Shown in pieces: positions 45,968-56,516 of a stretch of DNA of 64,000 nucleotides (positions are counted from its first letter, which is position 1; every line of letters starts with the position of its first letter). The DNA lies in the NCBI GenBank assembly GCA_007026445.1, contig VDMD01000069.1:62001-126000 (forward strand), read 5' to 3'. The notes below the pieces were generated by a model. It worked only from the letters and a program-made list of their open reading frames with translations. It did not search any database and had not been told where the DNA came from. The DNA is from Schizophyllum amplum (taxonomy: Eukaryota > Basidiomycota > Agaricomycetes > Agaricales > Schizophyllaceae). A program made the translations under genes and the position numbers.

Positions 45968-48449
45968 CGCACATCCCACGCGAAACAAGAGCCGACGCCC
46001 CCTCCTTAACATCACTCACCTGACGGCTACGCATCTACAACACGCCCATTTTACAAGACACCTATTATATTGCACCGCTCTGCCACGACCGTCGAGGGCA
46101 GGTTCCCTCGATCTACGATCCTTTTGTACTTAGCTTGGTAAACCGCACACTCTTTTAGTTATCTGTACCATAGATTGCATGCCTTCACTATGTATTTTGC
46201 ATTGTGCGCTACAACTCGTTTCGAGCGTGAACGCGGTTGAACATTCACGTGATCGTGGACAATCCCCGTGACGCCGTCGAGACTTGGCCTCCGGCCCGCC
46301 AGCGGCTTCGGTGACTACGCTCAGAGTCATGTCTCCCAGCTCAGGCTCTTTCCGTCAGTGCCCCCCCCCCCTCCCGGTCTCTGCGCGCCATGCCGTTTGC
46401 TTCGCACTCATGCGGAAGATGACATCGGTACCACGGACGCCATCGGCTTGACCAAATAGCCAGTCTGCTTTGATGCGTTCTGGCTGGCCGCTGCACATGT
46501 GCACCAGCATCAGGCCCGCCGCTACAGACAAGGAATCTGACGCCAGTCGCGAGCGGCTGGATAGCTCTCAGTGAGTGCATCATCGCTTTGACTCGACAGG
46601 TTGGGGCGTGGCTTTGAAGTGCAGAAAGGCAGTATCAGTTCGGCAGTGATGGGGGACTGTGTGCGTACTCGAAGCTGAAGCTGGCTACAGTGCCATTCTT
46701 TGACTGTGGCAATCCACAAATCAAAGGCGTGCGGCTCAACCGATCCTTAAAGCTGAAGTCCTCCCCAGAATATCGAACGACCTCTCGCGAACACGCTCAT
46801 CTACACAGCGCACATCCTGCACCGCATGGGCTGATCTTCTCATCTAAATCTACTCGAGCATGAGCAACCTCTCCATTTCGCGCACCGCGGGGTTTCGCGG
46901 CAGCGAACCGAAGCACGAGGCAACCCGGGCAACTCTCGGCTCCTACCTTCGCCCTGGCTCCCAGCCCGTCTCCGCGGACTACCTGCACGACGAACGCGCA
47001 GCATCAATGTATCATGGCAGGATATTCGCCAACATAAACGTGCGTGTCCAGCAGGCCTCTATCCTTTTGCCGCTTACCCGCGTGCCTTCACGCTCGCGCG
47101 CTCATCCGCTTTCCCTTCACCCATCTCACCCGCTTGCGTCTCCTGTTCACGCGCCTCGGTTTGTTGCCCGTGTCTTCTCATCCGCGTTCACCGTTTTCGC
47201 CTACGTGATCGCTTACTCGTGCCGCGCTTTCCTCGCTGATTCTTCTCGCAGACAGCTCTAATTCGAACAGTTGGCTGATTGAGTACTTGAGTACGCGTCA
47301 AGCTGAATAATCAGGCCGTGCACCTGCTTCACTCGGGTGAGTGGTCGTTGAACTCAGTGTAACACGGAGGGTTGTGGAGTGCGTCGCATTCGCCCGACCG
47401 CCCGATACCATCCTTGACCTGACGCTGTCCGTGTCAACCCACTCAAAGTCCAGCGGCTCGTGCATACTCACCAGGTCCACGACCAGGCTCATCCGCGACT
47501 CTCCTTTTGCCCAACGCGGACCCCACGCTATGGATGTACCCCAACACTCGCATTTTAACATCATAAGCTGCATGACACTAATACACTGACTGCTATTACA
47601 GCGACCGCACCGGTCCGCACGACGAGCATCATCGTCGAGCTCGGCGACGCGATGGAAGATGGCGTAGGCTTCTGTGCGGACGAGGTGCGCTGCTTCCTGA
47701 ATCCTGATGGTTCAGAGGATACGTGGTAAAACCGCTCAAGGCGGAACAAAATTGATCGATGTTTGATTTGTCCTTAGGACGCAGGCGAAGGAGAAGTAAC
47801 GCAAGAGAGTGGCAATCAAGTTCTCGCTCGTTGGTGTGTTGAGATGATCTGGAAGATTAACATCCTCTAGGCGAGAACCTGAACCTCTGAAGAACGCTCG
47901 ACGTGCGCCTGTCTTCTTTGGCTCAGTCGAGACACAAGAATCTGATGGAACACTCCGCACGGTCAGGCTCGGCAGCACCTTCTGTCTGCTCCTCGACGAC
48001 TCGAGCGAGTCGTCGCCAGCCCAAAACGAGTGGCGCAAGCGCGAACTGTGCCATTATGGTGATTTTTGCCGTCAATTCGAGCGCGAATCCGCGTAGGAAG
48101 AACTCGCCGGGAATTCAGATACCTGTAAGCACGTACCAAGTACTATGCGATGCATAAACATGCTGGGAACCTACAAAGTAACACGCCTGAGCCAGTTCGG
48201 ACTTCCACAACTGGTCACCGGTCAGCGCCAAGGTCTGTCACTATCATATACGCATTAGGGTCACTGCTTAGAACCTTCGAATGAGTACGGCAAGTGATAA
48301 TAGCCATCATGACCGTAAAAAAAGAGCGTAGCTAAAGTTCAAGTCGAACAGAGCTTTGCACGTGCCCCGTGGGACAATCATGCTGGGGTCCGGTCCAGGT
48401 CCGCCTGGTCCGGTCACCGACTTCCGCGCCTATTGTTCTCGTCCCCACA
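45968..48449. other. Region downstream of K7, no recognised intact gene
   Basis: The first few hundred bases are K7 3' flank. A C run at about 46361-46373 is low complexity. A Met at 46860 opens MSNLSISRTAGFRGSEPKHE up to a GTGCGT donor-like site at about 47040, and TTSIIVELGDAMEDGVGFCA (about 47610-47670) follows an acceptor-like site. I cannot join or identify these. They may be a small unknown gene or a decayed one. Confidence 0.35.
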
Positions 48450-49075
48450 ATGGGCTACCAAAGCCCCCCAGGAATGCGGACGTTATCTATGGTCCCGCCC
48501 TTCGCGTTGTCATTCTACTGGCTTCCCCTTCTCATCAATCACCTCTCCCCGATGCGCGAACACGATCTTTCCTCCATACGAATCTGGATACACCAATAAA
48601 TCTCAAAGGAGGGAGCGACGATGAAGAAGGATCCACCTTCGCTTGTGTGGGCTGCGCCCGACGAGCGCAACATCCCGACTTGTGCGTAGCTGTGGCCTCG
48701 TGCGAGTTCTCCCAGCTGATCTATCTACCAGGGATTCGGAACTTCATCACAAAAGTACTCCTGCCGAGAAACCATCTCTGATAATATTATTTCATGAAGG
48801 GCGGGCCGCCTGACTGGCCGTTTGCGGGCGGAGAGTTCCATGGCCAGCTTCTGTATCCACCCAAGTCCCCTGTCAGACCGCCGGGTATCAAGGTGCGTAG
48901 AGCATGCGCTCTGACCATGCCAGACACTGATCATCGCCCAGATGCTCACTCCTTCAAGGCGCTTGTATCCGGGACAGGAAGATCTGCTCTTCCATGTCCG
49001 ACTTTTATCCTGGAAGCGTGCGTGCGCCTGCTTCTTGTCTGAGGCTGCGAAGCTGACGGTTCGACAGTGGCAGAC
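48450..49075 (+). pseudogene. Truncated UBC6-type ubiquitin-conjugating enzyme pseudogene
   Basis: Decayed copy of the intact UBC6 gene at 55216-56516. The ATG context ATGGGCTACCAAAGC matches ATGGCCAGTAAAGC. The second exon reads PSLVWAAPDERNIPT (intact gene: PPFVWAVPDERNILT), followed by the same GTGCGTAGCT donor region. Next come GGGCCGCCTGACTGGCCGTT, the PPGIK exon with GTGCGT donor, and ATGCTCACTCCTTCAAGGCG, matching ATGCTCACCCCGTCCGGGCG. The catalytic-Cys exon is recognisable only as shifted sequence (AAGATCTGCTCTTCCATGTC). Similarity stops soon after the TGG that begins exon 6, so the 3' half including the membrane anchor is missing. Stops and indels interrupt every exon. Intron remnants show DNA-level duplication. 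Confidence 0.88.
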
Positions 49076-49120
49076 GGTCAAGCTTAAGATCGGGCTCAAC
49101 GATGCTTGTCTCCGATGTCG

Positions 49121-49180
49121 GCTTGTCACGCAGTCACAGACGCGCCTTGACCTGGCTTGACCCCAACCATTATCATCGCT
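49121..49180 (+). promoter_or_regulatory. Shared kinase promoter block, K8 copy
   Basis: Reads GCTTGTCACGCAGTCACAGA, CGCGCCTTGACCTGGCTTGA, CCCCAACCATTATCATCGCT, nearly the K10 block but with a small internal duplication of CTTGACC. It begins directly after the UBC6 pseudogene. Confidence 0.65.
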
Positions 49181-49294
49181 CAGTGGCATCGGTCTCCGCA
49201 TCTGCTGTCTACGCCGACATCACATTCTTAGTGTATTCAAACCTGCTTGAGCGTAGCTGGAATTCGCAGGTGTGTAATAAACTCGAGTCATATA

Positions 49295-49747
49295 CAGTTG
49301 ACGCCCTCATAAGGCATACTGGTCGGGACACGCCCCAGAGTATGCCTTCCGAGGGCGTATGCCCTACGAAGGCGTGGGAACTGGTCGGCAATTCCCGGTT
49401 CGGCGGGTGGGAAGTTCCTGATGGGACTTTGTGGGTCCATTCACACGATGTTGATGTTGTATTACCCTTCCAGATTGGCTCTTTCCATCAACTCCACAGC
49501 TTTCTGAGCCTTTGATACAATGTAAGTAGAAGTTTGCAGGGAATATGAGTCAACATCTGGTCTCACAGGGCTTAAATCAGACGTAAATAACAATATTTTA
49601 TGACTTTTGGGCCCCCTTTTTGTATGACTTATGAGGTTAGAGGGATTTATGCCTTCTGTCTGCGTAACGAGGTCGGGAACAGCCAAAACCTATGCCTTTC
49701 GAGGAATTATGCCTTACTAGAGCTATGCCTTATGAGGGCGTCAACTG
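49295..49747. mobile_element. Tc1/mariner-type MITE in the K8 leader
   Basis: 453-bp non-coding element. Perfect 24-bp terminal inverted repeats: left 49295-49318 starting CAGTTGACGCCCTCATAAGG, right 49724-49747 its exact reverse complement. Both ends are flanked by TA (49293-49294 and 49748-49749), the Tc1/mariner target duplication, and the termini begin CAGT as is common in that superfamily. Subterminal repeats of the form TATGCC..CGAGGGCGTATGCC occur inside both ends. No transposase frame is present, so it is non-autonomous. The corresponding K10 leader lacks it. It lies in what looks like the leader intron of K8 (49270-49771). Confidence 0.93.
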
Positions 49748-49777
49748 TACATCATCTCACGCTGTACACAGACGAAC

Positions 49778-52087
49778 ATGTCAGACTCAGTCTGCTCCCA
49801 ACGAAGCCATGCGCTGCCTCAAGCAAACAACTCTGCGGTCCGCAAGTCAAAATCCAGCTCTTCTCGCCCATACCCTTTCTCGAGGCTGCCCGAGCGTTCA
49901 TCCACGTGTGTGCTTCAGTCGCAGGCGTGTCTGGAGAATGATGCGGCTGCCGCTCTCGAGGAATCCTCCGTCGAAATCTCCGGCATGATCACCACCTTGT
50001 ACCCGAACAGCGTCTTCCCTACTCCTCCTAGTCGCATCACCGGCGCTCTGGACACAATAATGTACTCCCTGAAAGAGAGAAGGTGGCTCAATTATCCCTC
50101 GCCGTCCCTCAATGCCGACCCGGGAAGCCAATATCGCGCATTAGCCCAGTTTCTCAACGAAGTCACTCGCTGCTGTTCGCTTGGTCATCTCGGTATGAAA
50201 TGTCCCATTCCTCGTACTCCTCGCCAGTGGGTTGTCACCGAGAGCACGCGCACGTCTCTGGACGGCCCCGCCAACCAAGTAACCGGCATCGCACTTGTTG
50301 AAGTAGGGTTGGATGATATGCAGTGGGCGGATGTCCTCTGCGACGTCCAGATCGTGTCCGGATCGGAGCTCCTGCCGCATGCCCTTCGGCGCTTGTCGAG
50401 TGGCGCCGCGAATGTCTTTGCGAGTCAACAGGATCGGCTCTTCCACGTTGGCCTCGTCCTCGCGGGCGACGTCATTCAGCTGGCTTGTTATGACCGCGCG
50501 GGGCTCGTTACTTCCACGCCATACAGTATCAACGACAATCCGGTCATCTTCGTCCGCATCGTGATGGGACTGACGCTCCTCGACAAAGGCTATGGTGGGA
50601 AGGATCCGACGATCGTCTCACGCGACGGTCGGCGCTTCGTGACCGTCGGTAGCCTGGAGTACGAAATCATGGAGACCCTGTCCTTCAGCAAAGACATCGA
50701 CGGACGAACTACCTGCTGGCGATGTAGGCTACCGAACAGCGACCAGGACTTCGTTGTGAAAACTGTCTGGGCAGACAAGGAGCGATGCAAGCCAGAGGGC
50801 GAACTCCTCAATATGGCACGCAACGTCGATGGCGTAGTGTCTCTGGTCTGCGAGGAAGTGGTACTGCGACTCGACGGGTCGCCTTATGCAACAACAGACT
50901 TGCGCGAATTGCTGAAGAAGTCGTTGGAGCGATGCGCTCTGCTCGGTCTAATCCCACAACTCGAACTGCGCCGTCTTGTTCTTGCGCCATACGCAGAGCC
51001 GCTGAAGCATTTCTCCTCGAAAGAGGAGCTGCTTTCTGTTCTCCGCGACTCGATCCAAGGTAAGCATGACACGTGCTGTCTGCAGAATGTGCACTAACGA
51101 AGCTTGCAGCTCACTGGGTTCTCTATGATTCGAAGGACGTGTTGCATTGCGACATCAGCGGCAACAACGTCATGATGCATGCCCAGCAGGGGCCGTTGCT
51201 TCGGCGAGGGCTGCTCATAGACCTCGACTGTGCAATCGTCGTTGAAGAGGAGCACGGAGTTGGTCCAATAGGCCGCAGAGCGGTACGTCTAGCGCGACCT
51301 GCTGGAAGTTTGGGCTTCTGAAACTGACGAACTGATGATCTAGGGCACTCTGCCTTATATGGCATGCGACATCGTCCAATTCTCCGACCGCGTCGCGCAC
51401 GGCCCGTGGCACGACCTGGAGTCGTTCCTCTACGTTCTCATGATCATATGCGCGACCTATTCCGGCCCTTCGAACACGCCTCGCGAGGATTTCGACCTTA
51501 GCGACTCGCCCATGAGCGCTTGGATGACGGGGGACGGCGACCGAAAGGCCGTCATCATGTACCAGTACGAGGACGACCAATTCCGGACGTTCTTGGACAG
51601 CGTCTTCGACCCCTACTTCGACGACATGAAGGATCTCGTTTGCGAGCTGCGGACGGTGATCTTGCGCAACTGGGACAGGAAGGTCACGCATCACGACGTG
51701 CTCGAGGTTCTCGACCAGCATCTTCAGCCCCTGCGGTCCGAGCGCGAGCGAGCATCGGCTGTGGAGCAGGGCGCCCACGGCATCGCTACTATCGCCGAGT
51801 GCAGCAGCGCTGAGGAACAGAACCAGAAAATGAACGCGCTCGAATCGTCGGACTGCGCAACATCTGATCCTCCGTCTACGACGACGGCTCAGTCACACAG
51901 CAGCGATGATTCAGACAGTGCTTGCGTCGAGCCGCAGCGTACATCTGAAGGGAAGCCGGCAGCGATGGAGGCTTCCACCAATTTTGCTGTGACCAAACGG
52001 AAGGCAGATACGGAGGTCTCACTCCACTCGTCCAAGCGCAAGAAGATAGACGAGGCTAATCGGGCGTGTCCACTGCTTCTCGAGTGA
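49778..52087 (+). CDS. FunK1-type protein kinase K8
   Basis: Plain FunK1 kinase, three exons. Starts MSDSVCSQRSHALPQANNSA, parallel to K10 (MSQTVCSQRSHALPRTDNSA), and follows an ACACAG acceptor-like site by 6 nt. Exon 1: GIALVEVGLDDMQWADVLCD, GAANVFASQQDRLFHVGLVL, CYDRAGLVTSTPYSINDNPV, DQDFVVKTVWADKERCKPEG. Exon 2 (about 51110-51280): AHWVLYDSKDVLHCDISGNN (SGNN variant) and GLLIDLDCAIVVE. Exon 3: GTLPYMACDIVQFSDRVAHG, WHDLESFLYVLMIICATYSG, tail SHSSDDSDSACVEP. It ends SSKRKKIDEANRACPLLLE, where relatives stop after DHAD or DHDD, so the stop seems to have been lost and replaced downstream. Its leader carries a MITE. Confidence 0.9.
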
Positions 52088-52739
52088 TTGCTTTCCGTTG
52101 TGCCTCTACCCAGCGATGAGTCCGGCGACGACCCTGTGACCATGTCCGCGTCCGCGGAGACTATCCCAGATCTCCGATACTTACTGTCTTGCTTGCTCGG
52201 TGGACATGACTGCGAGGCGCAGTCGGTTCGCTCTCGCTCTATATCTTCATCTTCGTTGAGGTTGTCATATGTCCATGAGTAGTAATCAAGCTGGCCTCGC
52301 TCGAATAACAGATGTGGATCGCTCTTGGTCCATCTGCGCGTTACGTGAAGCGAGCGCAGCACTGGCTTGGCGAGTTTGTCTTATATCTTCAATTCGCCCA
52401 CTGTAGATAGTAGATACATGGAGTCCCGTAGGACTTCCGTCGTGAATGATAGATGCACATATGGTCTAAATCCAACTACTCCACGTATCATGCTTGCTCT
52501 TACACCTATTCGAAGAAGCCTCCAGTGGCCCATCCTCATCACTACGACACGGGGGCTGCGCGCGAATGACGCTGCGGTGCGAGGCTTGAGTCAAAGTGTT
52601 CGTGCTTGAACGTGAACGCCATACTTGTAGCACCATGGATCGGAGGCGGAGGCAGCGACAGCGAACATGACTGCCGGGTAGTAGGCGTCGGGTGCATGAT
52701 AACAAGTAGCAGTGATCGCTTGAAATGTAATAGACGCGC
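52088..52739. other. Convergent region between K8 and K9
   Basis: No gene. The K9 side (about 52625-52735) contains the conserved kinase 3' flank (GGAGGCAGCGACAGCGAACA and GTAGGCGTCGGGTGCATGA). Confidence 0.5.
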
Positions 52740-54911
52740 TCAGTCAGCGTGGACAATCTTCTTGCGCTTCGACAAGCGGATCGATCTATCTGTGGCTGCC
52801 ATCATGTCGTCCTTCGATGCAACGGGACGTCTCTTCCGCTTCTGTCGTAGTTCGACCTTGCTGCAATCAGCGTCAACGGGAAGGTCGCGGTCGCTGTCCT
52901 CTACGGCTAGCGGTCGCTCTCGGGCAGATCGCCGCGCCCGGATATGCCGGTCGAGAACCTCGAGCACGTCGTGATGCGTGACCTTCCTATCCCAGTTGCG
53001 CAGGATTACAGTCCGCAGCTCGCATACGAGATCCTTGAGGTCGTCGAAGTACGGGTCGAAGACGCTGTCCAAGAACGTCCGGAACTCGTCGTCCTCGTAC
53101 TGGTACATGATGACGGCCTTCTGGTCGCCGTCTCCTGAGACCCATGCGCTCATGGGCGAATCGCGTAGGTCGAAGTCCTCGCGGGGCGTATTCAAAGGGC
53201 CGGAGTATATTGCGCATATGATCATGAGAACGTAGAGGAACGACTCCAGGTCATGCCACGGGCCATGCGCGACGCGGTCGGAGTATTGGACGATGTCGCA
53301 CGCCATAAAAGGCAGAGTACCCTTTGCGAATAAATCAGTCACGTGCAGTCAGATGATCACGCAGATGCGCGCAACGAACCGTTCTGCGTCCTATAGGGCC
53401 CACTTTCTCCCGCCCTTTGACAAGCACCGCACAGCTCAAGTCAATCAGAAGTCCCCGCCGGAGCGACGAGCCCGGCTGCTCATGTATCATGATATTATTG
53501 TCGCTGATGTCGCAGTGCAGAACATCTTTCACTTCATAGAGATCCCAATGAGCTGCGGATCGAGTCAGCGTCACGACGTTCACGAAACGCGCACACTAGA
53601 GTGCCCACCTTTGACGGAATCGCGTAAAACAGAAAGCAGCTCCTCCTTCGAAGCGAACTCCTGCAGCGGCCGCGCGTAAGGCTTGAGCACAAGACGGCGG
53701 AGTTCGAGCTGCGGGATATGTCCGATGATGGCCCAACGCTCGGACGTGCCCCCTAGCGCGTCGCGCAGCACGGTCGTCGTGTAAGGCATGCCGTCGGGTC
53801 GAAGGACCGTCTCCTCGCAAACAACATCTGCTACGCCCTCCAGACTGGCCGCCATTTCGAGGAACTCGCCCTCGGTAATCGGCCTCTTCTTATCGGCCCA
53901 CACGTTCTTCACGACGAAGTCCTGGTCACTATCTGGCAGGCGGCATCGCCAGCAGGTGGTCCTGCCGTGAATATCCTTGGTAATCGACAGCGTCTCGGCG
54001 ATCTCGTACTCCAGGCCACCGACAGTGACGAAGCGAAGACCGTTCCGAGACACAATCGAGGGATCCTTTCCGCCGTGAGTCTTGTCGAGGAGCGTCAATC
54101 CCATGATCATGCGAGCGAAGATGACCGGAGTATCGTGGACGTTGCAAGGGACAGACAAAACGAGGCCGGCGCGGTCATAGCACGCTAGTTGGACTACGTC
54201 ACCTCCGAGCGCGAGGCCGACGTGATATAGTCGGTCTTGCTGGGTCGCGAAAGCATTTGCCGCACCGCTCGACAGCCGACGGAGAGCCTCAGGCATGCAA
54301 TCCGGTCCGCCCACGATTTGGACGTCGCAGAGCACATCCGCCCACTGAACGTCGTCCACGCCCGCATCTGCGAGAGCAATGCCGGGGACCTGTCTGGTTT
54401 CACCGTTCGATAGGGTCCGCGTACTTTCGATCACTATCCATTGGCGAGGAGTGGTGGGTATTGGGCACTTCATCCCAGTATAGCCGAGGCAGCAGCAGCG
54501 AGTGAAATCGTTGAGATACTTGGCCATCGAGCGAGCTTGACAGGCTGGGTCTGCATAGAGGGAAGGCGACGGGTAGTTTATCCACTTGCGTTCCTTCAAG
54601 CTGTACAGGAGATCGTCCAGAGCACCGACAACAAAGCTGGGTGGCGTGGGAAACATGTTATCTGGGAAGAGCGTGCTGACAGTGCCGCAAATCTCGACAG
54701 ACGCTCGTTCAAGTGCCGTGACCGCGTCCTTCTCCAGGGCAGCATGCGGCAAGAGGATGCACGCAGTTGGACGCTCTAGAAGCCTCGAGGAGGGGTACGG
54801 TGGTATAGTAGGAGCGGCGTCTTGACTCTTGCGCGATGAAGCTCCACCGCCCGAGTTGGATTTATGTCTCTGAGTACATAGCCGTTGCGAGTCCTCGGCC
54901 GGCGGCATCAC
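52740..54911 (-). CDS. FunK1-type protein kinase K9
   Basis: Plain FunK1 kinase, three exons. Starts MMPPAEDSQRLCTQRHKSNS just after a TATAG acceptor-like site. Exon 1: GIALADAGVDDVQWADVLCD, GAANAFATQQDRLYHVGLAL, CYDRAGLVLSVPCNVHDTPV, DQDFVVKNVWADKKRPITEG. Exon 2: AHWDLYEVKDVLHCDISDNN and GLLIDLSCAVLVK (DLS in the DFG position). Exon 3: GTLPFMACDIVQYSDRVAHG, WHDLESFLYVLMIICAIYSG. The tail is shorter than in its relatives: it passes from RRPVASKDDMMAATDRSIRL straight to SKRKKIVHAD and lacks the SDDS-x-T-x-VE element. Divergent from the intact UBC6 gene (start codons 304 bp apart). Confidence 0.9.
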
Positions 54912-55215
54912 TATAACGTCGTATGAGTTGAAGAGAAATAAGTTTTTTCACACCGCGAATGGTCAAGGGCAGGTAAGCAGACTGAGTCCTGAGGAGATAC
55001 CAGTCTGAGGTAGTTGAGGAATGCGTTAAAAGGCTGATAACGGTGATGGTTCAAGTCAAGGCGCGTCCGTGACCGCGGCGGCGGCACGTGGTAATTGAAG
55101 CACGTGATGCGTGGGACATCGGTGCGCCGTCATTCGCGGCCGTTGTCCGGACTTGCTATTGTTCTCTTCTGGTTCTCCTTTACCATCACTCTCTGCCCGT
55201 CAGTTCACCTTCAGT
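54912..55215. promoter_or_regulatory. Divergent promoter region K9 / UBC6
   Basis: 304 bp between start codons. It contains the kinase promoter block (55034-55077), read toward K9 as GCGGTCACGGACGCGCCTTG then ACTTGAACCATCACCGTTAT, and two CACGTG boxes (about 55085 and 55100) nearer UBC6. Confidence 0.6.
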
Positions 55216-56516
55216 ATGGCCAGTAAAGCTGCTCAGAAACGCGTACGTGGTCCGGAACCCTTGTCCACCGCCCTCGCTGATGTAATCCATGTTCCCCAAT
55301 GACCTGTATCTGGATTGGCGCCAATGGGATGCATACTGCGAATCTGTATATAATTCTGCGGACCCGCCGATAGCTCTCGAAGGAATACGCAACGATGCAG
55401 AAGGAGCCGCCTCCGTTCGTATGGGCTGTGCCCGACGAGCGCAACATCCTGACTTGTGCGTAGCTTGTGGCGTCGTGCGAGTTCCCCCCGCTGACCATAT
55501 CTCTCAGGGAACTTCATCATCGTGAGCAAGGTCATGCAGTCGAATGATCGACGCTCACTCTGTGCAGCGCGGGCCACCTGATTCGCCGTTCGCTGGCGGA
55601 GAGTACCATGGTCAACTTCTGTTCCCATGCGAGTACCCGTTCAAGCCGCCGGGTATCAAGGTGCGTTGAACGTGCACTGCGGCCCACACCAGATACTGAT
55701 CATCTCCCAGATGCTCACCCCGTCCGGGCGCTTCTACCCGGACAAGAAGATCTGCTTCTCCATGTCGGACTTCCATCCTGGGAGCGTGCGTCCACTGCTT
55801 CTTATCCATGTCTACTGAAGCTAACGATGCAATAGTGGAATCCCGCATGGAGCGTCGCGACGATGTACGTGCAAGCCAGCTAGCTCATGCCCAAAATCCT
55901 TCCCTAGTACCCCGCAGACTCATGTTGTCACACATCGCTGCTGTATCTCTACACCGACTCCCCACAACACCTCTCGTCCTCTCTTACGCACCATGCTGAC
56001 ACTATGCTCAGTTTGACCGGCCTTCTATCTTTCATGCTCTCCGACGAGATCACCACGGGTTCCGTCAACAGCTCACCCGCCCACAAGCGCGGGTTTGCCG
56101 CCCAGAGCCACACGTGGAATATCCAGCAGCCGCGCTTCCGCGAAGCATTCCCCGAGGTGCGTCAGTACCCGATGTACGACGCATACCCAATTCTGACCAC
56201 CATCCTACAGTTCGCTACCCCGCAAATGCGCGACCTACCGAACATGGGCGAGAAGGAGCGCGGCAAGGCACCCTCGCCGCCCGCGCCTGCTCCTCCAGCC
56301 GCGGCATCATCGGCGGTAGGCGCGGCAGGCGCACCGGGCGCAAGACCTGCGCCGGCGAACAGCGCTGGCTCTGCGGCGGGTGCAAATCCCCCAGCAGGCG
56401 CAAATGCCCCAGCAGCGGGGACGGGCTCTTGGGGGGCGGTGCTGTGGGAGAAGTGGCGCTGGGGGGTGCTGATCGTGTTGGCGATCATGGTGTCGAGGAT
56501 CTCGGTGCCGAAGTAG
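55216..56516 (+). CDS. UBC6: UBC6-type (UBE2J) tail-anchored ubiquitin-conjugating enzyme
   Basis: E2 enzyme of ER-associated degradation, working with ER ubiquitin ligases at the cytosolic face of the ER (family knowledge). Eight short exons join in frame: MASKAAQKR; LSKEYATMQKEPPPFVWAVP and DERNILT; WNFII; RGPPDSPFAGGEYHGQLLFP and KPPGIK; MLTPSGRFYPDKKICFSMSD and FHPGS, with the catalytic Cys in KICFSMSDFHPG; WNPAWSVAT; ILTGLLSFMLSDEITTGSVN to FREAFPE; then FATPQMRDLPNMGEKERG. An Ala/Pro-rich linker leads to the tail anchor WGVLIVLAIMVSRISVPK at the very C-terminus. All core motifs are intact. It sits inside the kinase array, divergent from K9, and has a broken copy upstream of K8. Confidence 0.93.

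Noticed and set aside
46361..46373. C run as a functional element
   Set aside because: Simple low-complexity sequence with no supporting structure around it.
48600..49050. UBC6 copy as a functional second gene
   Set aside because: Stops, indels and loss of the 3' half including the membrane anchor make a working product impossible.
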